DNA from: Variovorax paradoxus B4
GTDB lineage: Bacteria; Pseudomonadota; Gammaproteobacteria; Burkholderiales; Burkholderiaceae_C
DNA length: 64,000 bases
NCBI RefSeq assembly: GCF_000463015.1
Contig: NC_022234.1
Location: 310,001-374,000 of the forward strand
Reading direction: 5' to 3'
The translations under genes were made by a program, and so were the position numbers. Positions 60,689 through 64,000 of the stretch are shown one piece after another. The number at the start of each line of letters is the position of its first letter. The stretch's first letter is position 1. The notes below the pieces were generated by a model. It saw only the letters and a list, made by a program, of their open reading frames with translations. It was not told the origin of the DNA and did not search any database.

Positions 60689-61621
60689 TCAGCGCGTCAG
60701 CGGCGCGCGGGCGCCGAAGCCGAGCAGGTAGCGCGCGTCGTTCGACAGCGTCGGCACCACCTCGGCCGGCAGCGTGCTCGTGAAGTCGGCGAACAGGCGC
60801 AGCCACGAGACGTTGTAGTTACACAGGATCGCGCGGCGCTGGCCGTCGGTGTCGTTCGGCCCGGACCGGTGCCAGGTGTTCGACAGCCAGATCGCCACCG
60901 AGCCCGCCGGCGCGGTGAGGGTCACTTCGCCTTCCAGCGGATCGCTGCCCCAGGGCGGCGACTTGCGCAGCTTGTGGCTGCGTGGCATCACGCGGGTGGC
61001 ACCGTTGTCGGCGGTGAAGTCGTCGAGCATCCAGACGTTCTGCAGCGTGAGCGGAAAGTCGGGCAGCGGCTCGGCGATCTGGCCGAGCGGCGCATCGACG
61101 TGCCAGGCGCCGCCGCCGGTATGCGGCCCGATGCTGGTGGACTGGAAGTCGTGCAGGTTGCAGTCCTGCCCCATGACGTGGCGCACCATCGGCAGCACCA
61201 CCGGATGCTCGATCAGTGGGATCAGGTCGGGCGCCTTGTCGAGCAGGTTCCACACCCGCTGCGACCGGTCGTTGTCGAACAGGGTCGGCAGGTGCAGGAA
61301 ATTCTTCGACACCTTGTGGATTGGCACCGGCCAATGGGTGTCGGCGTTGTCGCGCCGGTACTGGTGGATGCGCGCCACCATGCGCTGCGCCTCGGCATCG
61401 CTCACCGTGTAGTGCTTCTTGTAGTAGGCGAGGATCTCGGCGTCGTCCTCGTGCTGCGCGTCGTCCAGCGCCAGCGGATGCGCCAGCTCGCGGGCCATCA
61501 CCTCGGCCACGCGCTCGCGCGCCTGCGCGAGCTGCCCGGCGTCGAGAACGTTCTCGATCACGGCATAGCCTTCCTCGGCGAGTTGGGTTTGCAGGGCCTG
61601 CAGGTTCAGTTCTGTCTTCAT
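60689..61621 (-). CDS. Phytanoyl-CoA dioxygenase-family protein (first copy)
   Basis: A 310-residue Fe(II)/2-oxoglutarate-dependent oxygenase. The metal-binding H-x-D is in GAWHVDAPLG near residue 178, and the distal His is in NTWHRSGPN, with an Arg further on. VWMLDDFTADNGATRVMPRSHK is the family's cupin core. It starts ATG 61621, overlapping the ligase stop as ATGA. The family hydroxylates acyl-CoA or small molecules next to a carboxyl group. Paralogous to the gene at 63180. Confidence 0.88.
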   Translation of the reverse strand: MKTELNLQALQTQLAEEGYAVIENVLDAGQLAQARERVAEVMARELAHPLALDDAQHEDDAEILAYYKKHYTVSDAEAQRMVARIHQYRRDNADTHWPVPIHKVSKNFLHLPTLFDNDRSQRVWNLLDKAPDLIPLIEHPVVLPMVRHVMGQDCNLHDFQSTSIGPHTGGGAWHVDAPLGQIAEPLPDFPLTLQNVWMLDDFTADNGATRVMPRSHKLRKSPPWGSDPLEGEVTLTAPAGSVAIWLSNTWHRSGPNDTDGQRRAILCNYNVSWLRLFADFTSTLPAEVVPTLSNDARYLLGFGARAPLTR

Positions 61622-63183
61622 GGTGTCCTTGGGGGAGGGGCGGAGGTCGCGACGGGTTCGAGGGTGTTGCGCGCCAGCTTGCCGACGCTGGTGCGTGGCA
61701 GCCGCTCGACGATGCCGATGCGCCGCGGTACCTTGTAGGCCGCGAGTTGCGCGGCGCAGTGATCGAGCAGGCGCCGCACATCGGGCTGGCGGCCGGGCGC
61801 CGGCGTCACCCAGGCATGCACCACCTGGCCCATGCGCTCGTCGGTCGCGCCGAAAGCGGCCGCTTCGCCGACCTCCGGCTGCGACAGCAGCACCTGCTCG
61901 ACTTCGCTCGGGTAGACTTTGAAGCCCGCGACGTTGATGGTGTCGTGCTTGCGGCCCTGGATGTAGACGTAGCCCTCGTCGTCCGTCAGCGCCACGTCGC
62001 CGGTGTAGAGCCAGCCGTCGCGCAGCGTCCGGGCCGTCTGCTCGGGCAGATTGCGGTAGCCGGCCATCACCTGCGGTCCGCGCACGCGGATCTCTCCGGC
62101 CCGGCCCGGCGGCAGCGGCGTCGCACCGTGCTCGACGTCGACCACCTCGAGTTCGCAGGCCGGCACCGGCAGGCCCACCGAGCCCGGCCGGCGCTCGCGG
62201 TGCATCGGGTTGAACGCCAGGCAGGGGCCGGCCTCGCTCATGCCGTAGCCCTCGTAGATTGCGCAGCCGGTCGCATCCTCGAAGCGCTGCAGGGTCTCGC
62301 GCGGCAGCGGTGCGGCGCCCGAGAAGCAGGCGCGCAGGCTGATCAGCGACTCGCGCTGCAGGTCGGTCTGCTTCAGGATGTCGTAGAAGATCGTCGGCGC
62401 CGCGGACATCAGCGTGACCCGATGCTCGGCGATCGCCTGCAGCGCGGCCTTGACGTCGAAGCGGCGATGGATCACCAGTTCGCCGCATGCATACAGGCAC
62501 AGGTGCAGCGACATCGACACCGCCGAGACGTGGAACAGCGGCATGGTGCACAGCACCACCTCGGCCCCGCGCCGGGTCGGCAGCCAGGCCTCGCGCTGCG
62601 CGATGTTGAAGGCGAGCTGGCGGTGCCGGATGTTGACGCCCTTGGGCAGCCCGGTCGTGCCGCCGGTGTACTGCAGCGTGGCCAGGTCTTCATGCACGGG
62701 CAGGTCGGCCGGCAACGCGCAGGCCTCGCCCTGGAGCGCGGCAAAGGCGCTGCCATCGCCCGTGCACCAGAGCGCTTCGCGCGCCAGCGCCGGACGCAGC
62801 ACCTGCAAGTCGGTCTTCACGCTCTGGTCGTAGAGCACCATGCAGGGATCCGCATCCTCCAGCATGTGGGCGAGCTCGCGCCCGCTGTAACCCGGATTGA
62901 GCGGCACTGCCTGCGCGCGCAGCGCATGCACCGCGAAGGTCGCGATTGCGAGGTCGAGCGAGTTGCCCATGACCAGCGCCACGCGATCGCCGGCCCGCAC
63001 ACGTGCTGCCAGACGCCGTGCGAGCGCGCCCACGATGCCGGCGTACTGTCCGTAGTTCAGGCAGATGCCTTCGAAGCGCAGCGCCGGGCGCTCGGGCGCT
63101 TCGGCGGCGGCGTCGCGCAGCAGATGGACGACCGACGCCGGCACCGGCGGCAGGCGGCCGGCTTCGTCATGGGGGCGCGTCAT
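61618..63183 (-). CDS. AMP-forming acyl-CoA ligase
   Basis: A 521-residue adenylate-forming enzyme. ATG 63183 gives MTRPHDEAGRLPPVPASVV. The P-loop YTGGTTGLPKG, the YGMSEAG motif, TGDVALTDDEGYVYIQGRKHD and the A10 segment LPRTSVGKLARNTLE with its Lys are all present, unlike the ligase at 48105. It should activate a carboxylic acid as a CoA ester. It overlaps both flanking dioxygenase genes as ATGA, so ligase and oxygenases are made together. Confidence 0.92.
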   Translation of the reverse strand: MTRPHDEAGRLPPVPASVVHLLRDAAAEAPERPALRFEGICLNYGQYAGIVGALARRLAARVRAGDRVALVMGNSLDLAIATFAVHALRAQAVPLNPGYSGRELAHMLEDADPCMVLYDQSVKTDLQVLRPALAREALWCTGDGSAFAALQGEACALPADLPVHEDLATLQYTGGTTGLPKGVNIRHRQLAFNIAQREAWLPTRRGAEVVLCTMPLFHVSAVSMSLHLCLYACGELVIHRRFDVKAALQAIAEHRVTLMSAAPTIFYDILKQTDLQRESLISLRACFSGAAPLPRETLQRFEDATGCAIYEGYGMSEAGPCLAFNPMHRERRPGSVGLPVPACELEVVDVEHGATPLPPGRAGEIRVRGPQVMAGYRNLPEQTARTLRDGWLYTGDVALTDDEGYVYIQGRKHDTINVAGFKVYPSEVEQVLLSQPEVGEAAAFGATDERMGQVVHAWVTPAPGRQPDVRRLLDHCAAQLAAYKVPRRIGIVERLPRTSVGKLARNTLEPVATSAPPPRTP

Positions 63184-64000
63184 TTCGCGCCGGAGCCGGC
63201 GTCGCGCCGCTTCTTGAGATCGCTGGCCTGCCACACCGTGCGGCGGCCGCTTTCGACACCCAGCAGCGTGATGGGGTCCTGATTGTCGATGTGGCCGTAC
63301 TGGCCCTTGTAGATGCTGTAGCCGCACAGCTCCTGCAGGCGCTGCGGCAGGCGCCGCGCCACTTCGACCGGCACGCCCAGTTGCATGTTCTCCTGCTGGC
63401 GCAGCCAGCCCGCGCAGTAGTAGCACGAGAGCGCGTAGCGGCGCATCGACGTGGTGTTGGCGCCGCCCTTGTGCCACAGCGCGCTGTCGAACAGCATGAT
63501 GCTGCCGGCCTTCATGGTCGCCTGCACGGTGTCGATGTCGGCCCCGTAGGGCGGCGCGCTGGGCTGCTTGTGGCTGCCGGGCACGATGTGGGTCGCGCCG
63601 TTCTCCTCGGTGAAATCGCTCAACGCCCAGATGGCGTTCACGGCCAGCGGCGCGCGCGGACGCGGTAGTGGGATCTGCTGCGTGTCCTCATGCAGCGGCT
63701 GTGCCTCCTGGCCGGGCCCGAGGGTCAGCGAGCACAGCGACGACAGCAGCAGCTCGCGGTCGAGCAGCCGCTCGGACAGGGCCAGCACGTCGGGCTGAAG
63801 GGGCACGGTCCAGAACACCTCGTCGTGCACCAGCAGGTTGTTGATGCGAACGGTCTTGAGCCCCTCGAAGGAGGTCTTTGCGTAGCCGAAGCTGTGCTCG
63901 GCCTCCACCCGCAGCAGGGCCTCGGTGAGGGCGATGACCTGGGGCTTGGCAATGATCTCGGGCAGCACGACATAGCCGTCGCGCTCGAATGACGCGAGCC
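63180..64000 (-). CDS. Phytanoyl-CoA dioxygenase-family protein (second copy, 5' end missing)
   Basis: The frame is open to the right edge, where LASFERDGYVVLPEII is visible, so the start lies beyond the window; at least 272 residues are seen. The metal H-x-D is in QPLHEDTQQ and the distal His in LWHKGGANT, with a conserved Arg after it (SMRRYALS). WALSDFTEENGATHIVPGSHK matches the core of the first copy. The two copies flank the ligase, suggesting successive oxidations of a CoA ester or related compound. Confidence 0.88.
   Translation of the reverse strand, partial: LASFERDGYVVLPEIIAKPQVIALTEALLRVEAEHSFGYAKTSFEGLKTVRINNLLVHDEVFWTVPLQPDVLALSERLLDRELLLSSLCSLTLGPGQEAQPLHEDTQQIPLPRPRAPLAVNAIWALSDFTEENGATHIVPGSHKQPSAPPYGADIDTVQATMKAGSIMLFDSALWHKGGANTTSMRRYALSCYYCAGWLRQQENMQLGVPVEVARRLPQRLQELCGYSIYKGQYGHIDNQDPITLLGVESGRRTVWQASDLKKRRDAGSGAK

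Overview
The window reads as a chromosome segment of a high-GC betaproteobacterium of the order Burkholderiales, most likely Comamonadaceae (Variovorax, Acidovorax or a relative). The basis is the number of Bug-type periplasmic receptors, the style of the stress and anaerobic locus, and gene content; no 16S rRNA or other marker is present, so the genus is an inference. No tRNA, rRNA, CRISPR array or riboswitch was found.

Region 1 (1-10230, all minus strand) is a ten-gene catabolic or uptake operon headed by a LysR regulator. It has four Bug/TctC-type solute receptors (one frameshifted), two LigI-like amidohydrolases, an RraA/HMG-aldolase-fold protein, a D-2-hydroxyacid dehydrogenase, an SMP-30/gluconolactonase-like protein and a saccharopine-dehydrogenase-like reductase cut by the window edge. 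Together they suggest capture and hydrolysis of a carboxylated or lactone-type compound.

Region 2 (10605-19288, plus strand) is an orphan type VI secretion (T6SS) island: hcp, vgrG, a DUF2169 adaptor, a DUF4150 PAAR-like tip, a nuclease-like effector and two immunity-type genes. Behind them lie broken pieces of at least one more effector-immunity cassette, including a 235-bp near copy of the effector's middle. No T6SS baseplate or sheath genes are present.

Region 3 (19320-20314) is a zeta-like kinase with a Phd/YefM-type antitoxin and a recognisable promoter. Region 4 (20418-47333) is a stress and low-oxygen locus: five universal stress proteins, three BON-domain proteins, two alcohol dehydrogenases, an acetoacetyl-CoA reductase, an ADP-forming acyl-CoA synthetase fused to an acetyltransferase, a DksA-like protein, an HtrA-like lipoprotein, a second GroEL, a second-type Lon, a CBS protein, a two-component system and a Crp/Fnr regulator. 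Eight sites resembling the FNR/ANR box (TTGAT-N4-ATCAA) lie in front of these operons, and the regulator keeps FNR-type recognition residues while lacking the cysteines of an FNR iron-sulfur cluster. The region looks like one regulon.

Region 5 (47458-51851) is a tight five-gene operon: thermostable-hemolysin-like acyltransferase, AMP-forming ligase with an atypical A10 residue, a heme-oxygenase-fold metal oxidase of the UndA/CADD kind, a short-chain dehydrogenase and an exported TPR protein. It looks like an uncharacterised acyl-modifying pathway.

Region 6 (51870-54738) holds a decayed IS1182-like element with an intact IS701-like element placed exactly at its end. Region 7 (54776-64000, minus strand) is a complete branched-chain-type ABC transporter (livFGMH plus receptor) co-transcribed with a serine hydrolase, two phytanoyl-CoA-dioxygenase-like proteins and an acyl-CoA ligase, and continues past the right edge.
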